Assembly (NCBI GenBank): GCA_016787225.1 | Contig: JAEUUY010000018.1 | Span: 1-64,000, forward strand | DNA: 64,000 nt | Direction: 5' to 3' | Origin: Chitinophagales bacterium | GTDB lineage: Bacteria; Bacteroidota; Bacteroidia; Chitinophagales; JADJOU01 | Shown here: piece by piece, positions 27,965 through 35,533 of the stretch | Numbering within the stretch: position 1 is the first letter of the stretch | Layout of the letters: each line of letters begins with the position of its first letter | Made by a program: the position numbers and the translations under genes | The notes under the pieces: generated by a model | Database searches by the model: none | Seen by the model: the letters and a program-made list of their open reading frames with translations, nothing else | What the model was told of the DNA's origin: nothing

Positions 27965-27991
27965 CTTCTCGACCGGGGTATTTAGACGAAT
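27965..27991 (-). repeat. 27-base leader element, copy B
   Basis: ATTCGTCTAA-N6-CGGTCGAGAAG on the minus strand, ending 36 bases before the ATG at 27928. It lies downstream of the predicted -7 box (28045-28052), so it is transcribed and would be part of the mRNA leader. Confidence 0.75.
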
Positions 27992-28044
27992 TAAATTTTG
28001 AATAATTGTAGTTCATTAATAATATACAGTTTATTATTGTGCAA

Positions 28045-28052
28045 CAAATGTA
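28045..28052 (-). promoter_or_regulatory. Predicted -7 box (TACATTTG) of the Ubl operon
   Basis: Exact TAnnTTTG on the minus strand, giving a leader of about 110 bases before the 58-aa gene. Confidence 0.5.
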
Positions 28053-28054
28053 CT

Positions 28055-28083
28055 GCAATAAATTTAACTTTAGCAATAAATTT
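28055..28083. promoter_or_regulatory. Direct repeat GCAATAAATTT, candidate XRE operators
   Basis: GCAATAAATTT occurs at 28055-28065 and 28073-28083, an 18-base period, between the two divergent promoters. The place suits binding by the adjacent XRE protein so that both the regulator and the Ubl operon are controlled. Confidence 0.45.
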
Positions 28084-28130
28084 TCAACAAATTGCCAACA
28101 TATTAATTTTTAATTAGAAATATTTATGCG

Positions 28131-28138
28131 TACCTTTG
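28131..28138 (+). promoter_or_regulatory. Predicted -7 box (TACCTTTG) of the XRE-ImmA pair
   Basis: Exact TAnnTTTG. It lies after a possible ATG at 28126 and 18 bases before the ATG at 28156, so it decides for the latter start. Confidence 0.5.
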
Positions 28139-28155
28139 CGCAAGATAACCCCAAT

Positions 28156-28476
28156 ATGTCACAGGAAATATATGTATTAATTGGTGAAAACGTAAGAAAA
28201 GAGAGGGAGAAATTAGGAATTAATCAGGTAGAATTAGGAAATCGAGTAAAATTTAATCGCTCTTCAATCTCTAATATAGAAAAAGGAAAGCAAAAAACAC
28301 CTATACATGTTTTATATAGGATTGCAAAAGAACTTCAGGTAGATGTTAGGGATTTTCTCCCATCTCAAAACGAAATTGAACAAGTTTTGAGCAATGAAGA
28401 CAAAAGATTAAGAGGGTTATATGAAAAACATGGACAAGGTATGTCTTATGATGAGTTTATCAAATTATTTAATTAG
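28156..28476 (+). CDS. XRE-family repressor divergent from the Ubl operon
   Basis: 106 aa, starting MSQEIYVLIGENV. A standard XRE HTH (EKLGINQVELGNRVKFNRSSISNIEKGKQKTP) is followed by a short C-terminal tail. I reject the ATG at 28126 because the -7 box lies between the two ATGs. It forms a two-gene unit with the ImmA/IrrE protease 5 bases downstream, like ImmR/ImmA pairs in which the protease destroys the repressor upon stress. The natural target is the divergent Ubl operon. Confidence 0.85.
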   Translation: MSQEIYVLIGENVRKEREKLGINQVELGNRVKFNRSSISNIEKGKQKTPIHVLYRIAKELQVDVRDFLPSQNEIEQVLSNEDKRLRGLYEKHGQGMSYDEFIKLFN

Positions 28477-28481
28477 TAGTA

Positions 28482-28988
28482 ATGGCAAGTAAGTACATAG
28501 AGCAAAAAACAGAGGATTTGTTGAAAAAATACCAACTATTTAAGGCTCCTATAGATATTGAATCATTGGTTTCAGAGATAGGAATATCCCTATTTGGAAA
28601 GAAGTTAGAGGACAATATATCAGGAGTTCTTATTATCCGTGAGGGTAAACCAATGATTTCATTTAATGAAAATGAGAAAAAAGTTGAACGGAGAAGATTT
28701 ACTATTGCTCATGAGTTGGGGCATTTTATTTTGCATTCAAAAAATCAACCTATGTTTATTGACCGAAAAATGTATAGGGACATTAATTCTACAACTGGTG
28801 AAAAACAGTGGGAAGTTGAAGCGAATTCATTTGCTGCTTCTATATTAATGCCTAAAGCCCTTATTGACGAAGAAATTAAAAGTATTCAAGATGGAAGTGA
28901 TTGTGCACCTGTGCTTGCAAAAAGATTTAGGGTTAGTGATGTTGCAATGAATTACAGACTTTTGAATCTAGGTTATATTACAAATTAG
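28482..28988 (+). CDS. ImmA/IrrE-family metallopeptidase
   Basis: 168 aa. Zinc motif HELGHFILH (HExxH, about residues 78-86) and the downstream Glu in EVEANSFAASILMP are typical of the ImmA/IrrE family. Such peptidases cleave a cognate XRE repressor. It is cotranscribed with the XRE gene and should act as the inducer of the Ubl operon (inference). Confidence 0.9.
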   Translation: MASKYIEQKTEDLLKKYQLFKAPIDIESLVSEIGISLFGKKLEDNISGVLIIREGKPMISFNENEKKVERRRFTIAHELGHFILHSKNQPMFIDRKMYRDINSTTGEKQWEVEANSFAASILMPKALIDEEIKSIQDGSDCAPVLAKRFRVSDVAMNYRLLNLGYITN

Positions 28989-29124
28989 ATTAATATTGAT
29001 TAGAGAACTCACTTAAAAATCGACCACCTAGATAGGTTGCATCGAGGTTTAAAGGATCAAACAATGAAGTTTTATATAAAGATTTAATGTCGGTTAGTAG
29101 TATAAAATTTGGCATTCTAATATT

Positions 29125-31884
29125 TTACAATCTAGTTGAACTCTCACTGAGACAAATTATACGAAATCCCACATCGTAGAATAAATTATAAGATCGATCT
29201 ACGGCTCTAGCACTGCATGCTGCAACGGAGTGATTATTATACCAACTACTCCCTCTAACAACTCTTTCATCAAGACTATTGCTATTAATTCTCTGTGAAT
29301 CAAATTCTTTATTATATGAAAAGAAAATACTATCAGTCCACTCCCAAACATTTCCACACATATCGCATGGTCCATTTTTCCATAATTCTTCATATACCCC
29401 AACAGGGGATGGTTGCCTCATATTGAGTTGATTAGTTGACACATGTGCCTTTGACTCAATCCATGTATCACCCCAAGGATAAATGCTGTCATTAGCATTT
29501 ATTCGAATAGTTCTTTCCCATTCAAACTCTGTAGGTATACTAAATTTTTCAGTGCTTAAAATTGTCTTTTCTTTTCTTGCACGTAATGTTAACCACCTAC
29601 AATATGCCTCAGCTTCCCAGAAATTTATTCCAACAACAGGTTGATTTGACTGATTAAACCTATTATCGTCCCAATAGAAAGGTAATTGCCTTGGAGCTGT
29701 TCTGTGAAAAGATTCTTCTACTAATCTCGATTCATTTATTTCGCCATCTCTAATTTCTTTTGCATGATGCAGATGTACCTTCTCCAGCCAATCTAATCTA
29801 ATTCTTTCAATAACTTCAAGATTACCCTTAATCCAACCCTCAGACATTAATCCATTCCAATACTCAATGTTTGTATAGCCACCATCTTCAATGAAAAGTT
29901 TAAAGTCAGAATTTGTTACTAAATACTTGCCAATTTTAAATTTATAGAAATTTATAGTTCTAACTTCTCCAACAAATGCTCCTGAGTTTTTTAAAACCTC
30001 TTCATTAAGTCTATCGCTTCCAATGTTACATGTACCTTCTGGAATTTCAATTAGTTTTGGAGTCGTATTTCCAAACCTTGGATCCCCAAGTCCAGAAAGG
30101 ATATTTGAACATCTTTCAATCTCTGCAAGTCTTAAGGAGGAATTTGCTATGTTGTCTAATATTTTTCCTTTTGTCAATTCCCATAATCCTTCTTTGCTTA
30201 AAACAGAAGAAAACTTATGTAAAATTAGTCTACTTTTTCCAATTTCAACTAACATTTCACCAGCAAGCAATATTGATAACAATTGATTTTTTTCCTTCAA
30301 TAAGCCATTTACTAATTCAAGAACATAATATAAGTTGTTGGCATCATGCCCTGCAAAACTTGACATTAACTTATAAGGTTCAATCCAATTTGGATCATTT
30401 CCGTTTAAAATTGCTTCCTCCCTTTTTGCGCCTGTTGCAAAGTATTGACCAGCTAAAAACTCTTGAAAAGAACGATGAGAAAATTTGAATGAATGGTTGT
30501 CAATATTGATTATTAGTCCGTGGTTGTTCATAATTCTGTTTATTAAGTCAATCGAGTTAATTTGCGGTTTACTCGATTCTGAACTTTTCAACTCATCGCA
30601 CATTTGATCTGAAAGTATTTTTATCTCATTATAGTTAATAGAACTATTATTTTCACGAATATGTATGTTATAAGCAATTTCTATTGACAATGAATATACA
30701 AGTGGTGAAGCAGTTGTTAATACTCCGGCTTCTCGGGATCTCCATTTTGCATTATCTGCCAACATTAACTTTATAGCTTTTTCACAAAGAACTGACCTAG
30801 AATCTGGCAACTTGGCTTCTTCAGAATGTATCAAAGTTAACAATGCTAAAAGCATAGGAGAAGAGGCTATCTCTTTTAAATCATTGCCCTTTACTTCATT
30901 AATTAGTGCTTCCATTAATCCCCTAGCTTGAATTGAATTAAATCGACCTATACCTACAGCAGATTTATACCAACCTTCAATATATTTAATTTGCTCTTCT
31001 AAATTATAGGGTAATAACTCTAATTCCTGTTGAATAGGAATTTTTCTATTCGGATTTTCTTGTTTGTAGTCAAACTTTCTACATGACACTATTGTTCTTG
31101 TTCCATTATTTAGTGCACAAAAATGCGCAATAATTGCTTTAACCGCGCCAATATTATAATCTTGAACTTCATCTAAACCATCTAATAGAATTAAAGCCCT
31201 TCCTTCAATTATTGCATTAATCAAGTCATTAGATAGGGTAGACTGTGATTTTTCTGAGTTTGCCTTACCAATTGAGTTTATTTCAGGTATATTTTGTATT
31301 AAAGTTTCCGTTGGAGTTGAATTAGTTAAAAATTTAAAGGAGGATAAGTTTATCCAGATTGGCAATATTTTATTTTTTGACTTCGAATAATTTTTAGCGA
31401 AATTTAGCGAAATTGATGCCAGTGAAGTAGATTTACCACTTCCAGGATCACCTAATATAATTATTGAGTTATTTGACTTGTTTAGAACATCCATAAGGTC
31501 CTCACCATTATCTTGTTCTGCCATATTATCATGTGAAGATTGCTTTCTATTTCTTACTTGATTATTCGCAACTCTCAATGGTGTCCATACCTGATCAAGA
31601 GTGACCATACCATCCAGTAAATTTGAATTTTTCGTATGAACGTTTGAGGGATCTCCAAAACTAAGCAGAGAACACCTTGTAATCAGATAAGTTAAATATA
31701 AATTAATTGATGACTTATCAGGGTGATCTTGTATTTTGTTCTCTCTTTTTTCTTTACGACTTTTAATCTTATAAATTATTATACCAAATATAGTACCACC
31801 AATTCCAAGTAAAACTGTACCAATTATTTCGCCAGATTTATCTATAAAATATTTCGTTAATTTATCTATTATTTCCATTGTCAT
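29125..31884 (-). CDS. Membrane-anchored NACHT NTPase with C-terminal SUMF1-fold domain
   Basis: 919 aa. One N-terminal membrane helix (about 20-39), then a NACHT ATPase: Walker A GDPGSGKS (145-152), Walker B LILLDGLDEV (231-240), and the NACHT-type arginine segment TIVSCRKFDY (264-273). A helical middle follows. The last ~300 residues are a SUMF1/FGE (C-type-lectin-related) domain (EIPEGTCNIGSD, QPVVGINFWEAEAYCRWL, EFEWERTIR, NVWEWTDS, RGSSW, VGFRII). STAND/NACHT proteins with such ends are known as ligand-sensing immune proteins in bacteria. It overlaps the racemase-like gene by ATGA and ends a six-gene operon of amino-acid enzymes. Confidence 0.9.
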   Translation of the reverse strand: MTMEIIDKLTKYFIDKSGEIIGTVLLGIGGTIFGIIIYKIKSRKEKRENKIQDHPDKSSINLYLTYLITRCSLLSFGDPSNVHTKNSNLLDGMVTLDQVWTPLRVANNQVRNRKQSSHDNMAEQDNGEDLMDVLNKSNNSIIILGDPGSGKSTSLASISLNFAKNYSKSKNKILPIWINLSSFKFLTNSTPTETLIQNIPEINSIGKANSEKSQSTLSNDLINAIIEGRALILLDGLDEVQDYNIGAVKAIIAHFCALNNGTRTIVSCRKFDYKQENPNRKIPIQQELELLPYNLEEQIKYIEGWYKSAVGIGRFNSIQARGLMEALINEVKGNDLKEIASSPMLLALLTLIHSEEAKLPDSRSVLCEKAIKLMLADNAKWRSREAGVLTTASPLVYSLSIEIAYNIHIRENNSSINYNEIKILSDQMCDELKSSESSKPQINSIDLINRIMNNHGLIINIDNHSFKFSHRSFQEFLAGQYFATGAKREEAILNGNDPNWIEPYKLMSSFAGHDANNLYYVLELVNGLLKEKNQLLSILLAGEMLVEIGKSRLILHKFSSVLSKEGLWELTKGKILDNIANSSLRLAEIERCSNILSGLGDPRFGNTTPKLIEIPEGTCNIGSDRLNEEVLKNSGAFVGEVRTINFYKFKIGKYLVTNSDFKLFIEDGGYTNIEYWNGLMSEGWIKGNLEVIERIRLDWLEKVHLHHAKEIRDGEINESRLVEESFHRTAPRQLPFYWDDNRFNQSNQPVVGINFWEAEAYCRWLTLRARKEKTILSTEKFSIPTEFEWERTIRINANDSIYPWGDTWIESKAHVSTNQLNMRQPSPVGVYEELWKNGPCDMCGNVWEWTDSIFFSYNKEFDSQRINSNSLDERVVRGSSWYNNHSVAACSARAVDRSYNLFYDVGFRIICLSESSTRL

Positions 31885-32786
31885 ATTAAAATTTTAGAAT
31901 AACAATCTTTCACCATGAAGTCTGCAAACATTTCCATTGAGCTAACTCCAATTTTCAAATTAAAATCTGTACATGCTTCAACTAGAACCAAGTTCTGAAA
32001 AGACGGCTCATATTTTTTAATTAATTTTTCTTTTATCTCAAATATTAGTGAGTCTATACTCTGATTAAAACTTATTGAGTTAATAATCCATTTTTCAATG
32101 TTCGTATAGTCTTCATTATCTAAATAAATTATATTAAATTTACTCAAATATTTATTATTATTAAGTGTATGATAGATGTTGTTTGTTTCTTTCGTTCCCA
32201 TTATAAGTAAATTGTTATAGGAACGATTTTCGCAAGAATCTAATACCCCCTCCGGTACGGTGCATGCTCTTATTTCCGTTGAAAGTATTTTTTCTATTGG
32301 ATGCAAACTCAATCCGTTTCTATTAAAATACAAAGTTATAAGCTCATTTGAATTAAATATTTCAGCCATTCTTAAAATTGTATCAGAAAGACTATTGCAA
32401 ATTATAGCAATCCTTATTTTTTTATATCCAAAATTTATTGCGGCATTAATTGATGGGACTATCCTTAAAAATAATTTGTTTTGAAACAAATCCGAAATGC
32501 CCGTGTCTCCAAGAGCAATAAGTATCTCGCTATTTATACAGCCAAATTTTAAATTTAATTCATCAATATGCTCACGCTTTAGAAAATTAACATCCCCAAT
32601 TAGTTCAAACATAATGCGCCTATATTCATCAAAAAAAATCATATCATTTTCTTTGATTAGCTCAGTAATATATTCTCTTTCTATGCATTCCAGTAACCTT
32701 AAAAAGTCAATAGATGCCTTCCTACCAAAGTCAGATATGACTATGTCAAAAACCATATCTGAGTCAAGAATCTTTTTTGCAATCAT
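31881..32786 (-). CDS. Asp/Glu-racemase-like protein
   Basis: 301 aa. It fits the aspartate/glutamate/hydantoin racemase superfamily: IVISDFGRKASIDFLRLL near the N-terminus, the first catalytic-type Cys in IAIICNS (C130), a LLIMGTKET segment (193-200) like the family's T/GT strand, and a second Cys in LVLVEACTDF (C272). Both Cys are kept, so proton-transfer racemisation or epimerisation is possible. Overall similarity is weak, and the N-terminus is longer than usual. It starts one base after the RidA stop and overlaps the NACHT gene. Confidence 0.55.
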   Translation of the reverse strand: MIAKKILDSDMVFDIVISDFGRKASIDFLRLLECIEREYITELIKENDMIFFDEYRRIMFELIGDVNFLKREHIDELNLKFGCINSEILIALGDTGISDLFQNKLFLRIVPSINAAINFGYKKIRIAIICNSLSDTILRMAEIFNSNELITLYFNRNGLSLHPIEKILSTEIRACTVPEGVLDSCENRSYNNLLIMGTKETNNIYHTLNNNKYLSKFNIIYLDNEDYTNIEKWIINSISFNQSIDSLIFEIKEKLIKKYEPSFQNLVLVEACTDFNLKIGVSSMEMFADFMVKDCYSKILI

Positions 32787-33239
32787 TTATTGAACTTCAA
32801 AAATTGCTTCAATTTCAACCGCCCAATTCGATGGAATGACTGCACCAATAGCAGTTCTTGCATGAAGCCCAGTGTTTTCAAATACATAGTTGAAAAATTT
32901 ACTGCCTCCATTAATCACTGATGAAGTATCGTTAAAGTCTGCTGCGCAGTTTACTAGCCCCAATATTTTTACAACTCTAACAATAGAATTTACATGGACA
33001 ATAGACCCTGCGGCTCTTACACAGTTAAATGCACAAATTTCAGCTGCTTTAATTGCTTGTTCTAGGGTAACATCATTTCCAACTTTACCTTTAATAATAG
33101 TTGTGTTATAAATTGGAATTTGACCAGAGGTAAAAACCAAATTTCCAACTCTTGTCGCAGATCCAAATGGTAAATCGCCAACTTGAATACTTGAAGGAGA
33201 GTAACTATAACCCAATTCTTCCATTTTTTTAATAATCAT
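32787..33239 (-). CDS. RidA/YjgF-family imine deaminase
   Basis: 150 aa. Family signatures: VGNLVFTSGQIPI, EQAIKAAEICAFN, and the C-terminal GLHARTAIGAVIPSNWAVEIEAIFE, with the substrate-binding Arg in ARTAIG. RidA proteins hydrolyse reactive imines produced by PLP or FAD amino-acid enzymes. Here both enzyme types are encoded in the same operon, which supports a working metabolic set. A start at the second Met (33224) is possible. Confidence 0.88.
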   Translation of the reverse strand: MIIKKMEELGYSYSPSSIQVGDLPFGSATRVGNLVFTSGQIPIYNTTIIKGKVGNDVTLEQAIKAAEICAFNCVRAAGSIVHVNSIVRVVKILGLVNCAADFNDTSSVINGGSKFFNYVFENTGLHARTAIGAVIPSNWAVEIEAIFEVQ

Positions 33240-33253
33240 AATTATATTTTTAG

Positions 33254-34363
33254 TTAATTAAATCTATCTAATAAAAAGCAGTTCTTATCATATGGATAAT
33301 GATTAGTATTATTGATCCAGTCTGATAAAATTGCACCTCCTGCTGGGGAATGCATTATTCCTTCGCCACCCCAACCACAATTGTTAAAATATCCTTCAAT
33401 ACCATTAGTTGGTCCTAATATTGGAAGATTGTCATCGGTTATTGGTCGAATTCCGCTTATCCCGCCTAAAAGTTCAAAAGGGTACAATTCTGGAGCTCGA
33501 TAACGTGTAAATTCAATAACATTTGGTAGAAAATCTAAATTGGCATTATCCGTTGGTATTGCATCAGTTTCAAGTCCCATTCCTATCATTACCTTGTTAT
33601 TCCCCATCGGTTTATAATACCATTCTTTCTCTGAATCTTCAACCATTGGACCAAGATTATATTTAGAGGAATTTGTCATAACATAGTAGAGCGATCTTCT
33701 TTTATTAGTAATTGGCAATTTAATATCTACCCAAGTAGCCACCTCTTTAGCATCGGCTCCAGCAGCATTAACTACGATATTACAATCGATTGTTCTCAAA
33801 GATGTTTTTACACCACATATCTTGCCATTTTTAAGTATGATATCCAATGCCTTTTCTCCGGTAAAAATTTTTACATTCAATTTTTTCGAATAACTCAGAA
33901 AAGTAGAAATTATTTGGCTAGGATTTATCTCACAATCATCTTTTCCTAGAACACCAAATTTAACATCACAAAAATTAAGTCCTGAAAGTCTTTTTTTCAT
34001 TTCACTTACTGTAAGGATTTCAGAAGGCACTCCCATTTTAAGCCTAATTTCATGCTCCTCGTTATATCTAGCCTCAGTTTTATCTGTTACTAAACTTAGA
34101 AATCCTAGTTTGTTTACTATTAAATCATCTTTAAACTCATTTAAGAAATCAAAATATCTATTATATGAATAAATTGATAATTGAATTTTAGCTATGTTCT
34201 CTCTCGATTTCATAAGCATTGATCCAGACCTACTGGAAGATCCGTTCCCAACTTCATTTTTAGATTCAACTACATAAATCTCAACTTTTGGGTTGTATTT
34301 TGCTATATTGTATGCTGAACTCAATCCTTGTATACCTGCACCAATAATTACTATCTTATCCAT
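33254..34363 (-). CDS. FAD-dependent amino-acid oxidase-like protein (DAO family)
   Basis: 369 aa. N-terminal Rossmann FAD site VIIGAGIQGLSSAY (5-18) with the Glu of YVVESKNEVG, then the DAO-family RSGSMLM segment and the late GGISGIRPITDDNLPILGPT and NNCGWGGEGIMHSPAGG stretches. Relatives oxidise glycine, sarcosine or D-amino acids to imines with release of hydrogen peroxide. The substrate is unknown; an amino acid made or used by the neighbours is expected. Confidence 0.85.
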   Translation of the reverse strand: MDKIVIIGAGIQGLSSAYNIAKYNPKVEIYVVESKNEVGNGSSSRSGSMLMKSRENIAKIQLSIYSYNRYFDFLNEFKDDLIVNKLGFLSLVTDKTEARYNEEHEIRLKMGVPSEILTVSEMKKRLSGLNFCDVKFGVLGKDDCEINPSQIISTFLSYSKKLNVKIFTGEKALDIILKNGKICGVKTSLRTIDCNIVVNAAGADAKEVATWVDIKLPITNKRRSLYYVMTNSSKYNLGPMVEDSEKEWYYKPMGNNKVMIGMGLETDAIPTDNANLDFLPNVIEFTRYRAPELYPFELLGGISGIRPITDDNLPILGPTNGIEGYFNNCGWGGEGIMHSPAGGAILSDWINNTNHYPYDKNCFLLDRFN

Positions 34364-34365
34364 AA

Positions 34366-35529
34366 TTAATTTGTAATTTTTAATGAGTTTAATCTAATAA
34401 CCAATTCATCAATCTCTTTATAGTTCAAAGTAGAGTAGCTAATTCTTATGAATCTATTTTTATTTGGAACAAACAGATTGCCGGGCAAAACTAATACTCC
34501 CATCGAAAGTATTAACTGACTTACTACTTTTTCGGTAGGGGTATTAAAATTATGTTTAACCCAACCAAAGAAAACCCCATGACTGACGAGTTGAAAATTC
34601 TCATTTAAATTTCTCATAGCTGCTTTAAAGTAATTTCCTTTGTTTGTAATGTATTTTATATTCTTACATTTTTCTTTTTCGCCTAATTTAAGGCTAATTA
34701 TTGCCACTTTTTGACCTATAGTAGACGGTGACACAGAAATGCACTCAGACACTTTTAACATTTCTTGTAGAACTTGATTTTTTGAAATTATAGCACCAAT
34801 TCTATATCCACAAAGTGCGTAGTCTTTAGATAAGCTTTGTAAACTAATAAAATTGTTCGCCCACGATTTAATTTTGAATAAATCGTGAGGCGTACTTTGG
34901 TTGAAAATAAAACTCTTATAAGTTTCATCAATTACTAGAAAGATATTATTCTCAGCGCAGAAATAATATAAATCTAAGAGCACTTTATTTGGAATAATAT
35001 AGCCTGTTGGGTTAACTGGATTTGTTAGAATAATGGCACGTGTCTTTTTTGTGATTAATTTATGAACAACTGAAACATCAACCATATTATTTTTCGTAGT
35101 ATCAATATACTTTATCATTATACCCTCCATTTCTAGAAACATACGATGATTAAAATAATACGGACTAAGAAGTAAGACTTCATCTCCTTCTTTGAATAGT
35201 GTTAATACTAGTATTGCGAATGCATTATTACAACCAGAGGTAATTAAAATATTTTCTTTGTTTATTCTTGCTTGGTAACACTTAGAATAATTAAATGCTA
35301 ATAAAGTCTTTAATTCTTTAAAGCCTCCTCTTTCAGAATAGAGAGCCGTTTCTTTTTGTTCAATTTCATTTACAAAATACTTTATCAAGGTTTTATCAGG
35401 AAAGTAATTGGGCATACCTTCAGTTAAGTCCATTATTGGCTCACTTCCATGGTATTTGGTTTTTAACTTTTTTAATTCCTCAATTGGGGATTTTTTCTGA
35501 AGTAAAGTTTTAGGTAATAAATTAATCAT
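34366..35529 (-). CDS. PLP-dependent aminotransferase (class I/II)
   Basis: 387 aa fold-type I aminotransferase. It shows the SGCNNAF cofactor loop, the Asn of TNPVNPTGY, the VIDETYKSF Asp/Tyr pair, the PLP Lys in SLSKDYALCGYRIGAI, and the terminal substrate Arg (NRFIRISYS). It would swap amino and keto groups on an amino acid. It is adjacent to the methyltransferase (4 bases), the pairing found where a 2-keto acid is methylated and then re-aminated. Confidence 0.88.
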   Translation of the reverse strand: MINLLPKTLLQKKSPIEELKKLKTKYHGSEPIMDLTEGMPNYFPDKTLIKYFVNEIEQKETALYSERGGFKELKTLLAFNYSKCYQARINKENILITSGCNNAFAILVLTLFKEGDEVLLLSPYYFNHRMFLEMEGIMIKYIDTTKNNMVDVSVVHKLITKKTRAIILTNPVNPTGYIIPNKVLLDLYYFCAENNIFLVIDETYKSFIFNQSTPHDLFKIKSWANNFISLQSLSKDYALCGYRIGAIISKNQVLQEMLKVSECISVSPSTIGQKVAIISLKLGEKEKCKNIKYITNKGNYFKAAMRNLNENFQLVSHGVFFGWVKHNFNTPTEKVVSQLILSMGVLVLPGNLFVPNKNRFIRISYSTLNYKEIDELVIRLNSLKITN

Positions 35530-35533
35530 TAAT

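Noticed and set aside
28126-28155. ATG at 28126 as XRE start
   Set aside because: An exact TAnnTTTG box lies after it, so this ATG is probably not transcribed.
29125-31884. Calling the NACHT-SUMF1 protein a confirmed DGR target
   Set aside because: No reverse transcriptase or template repeat is in the window; kept only as a finding to check.
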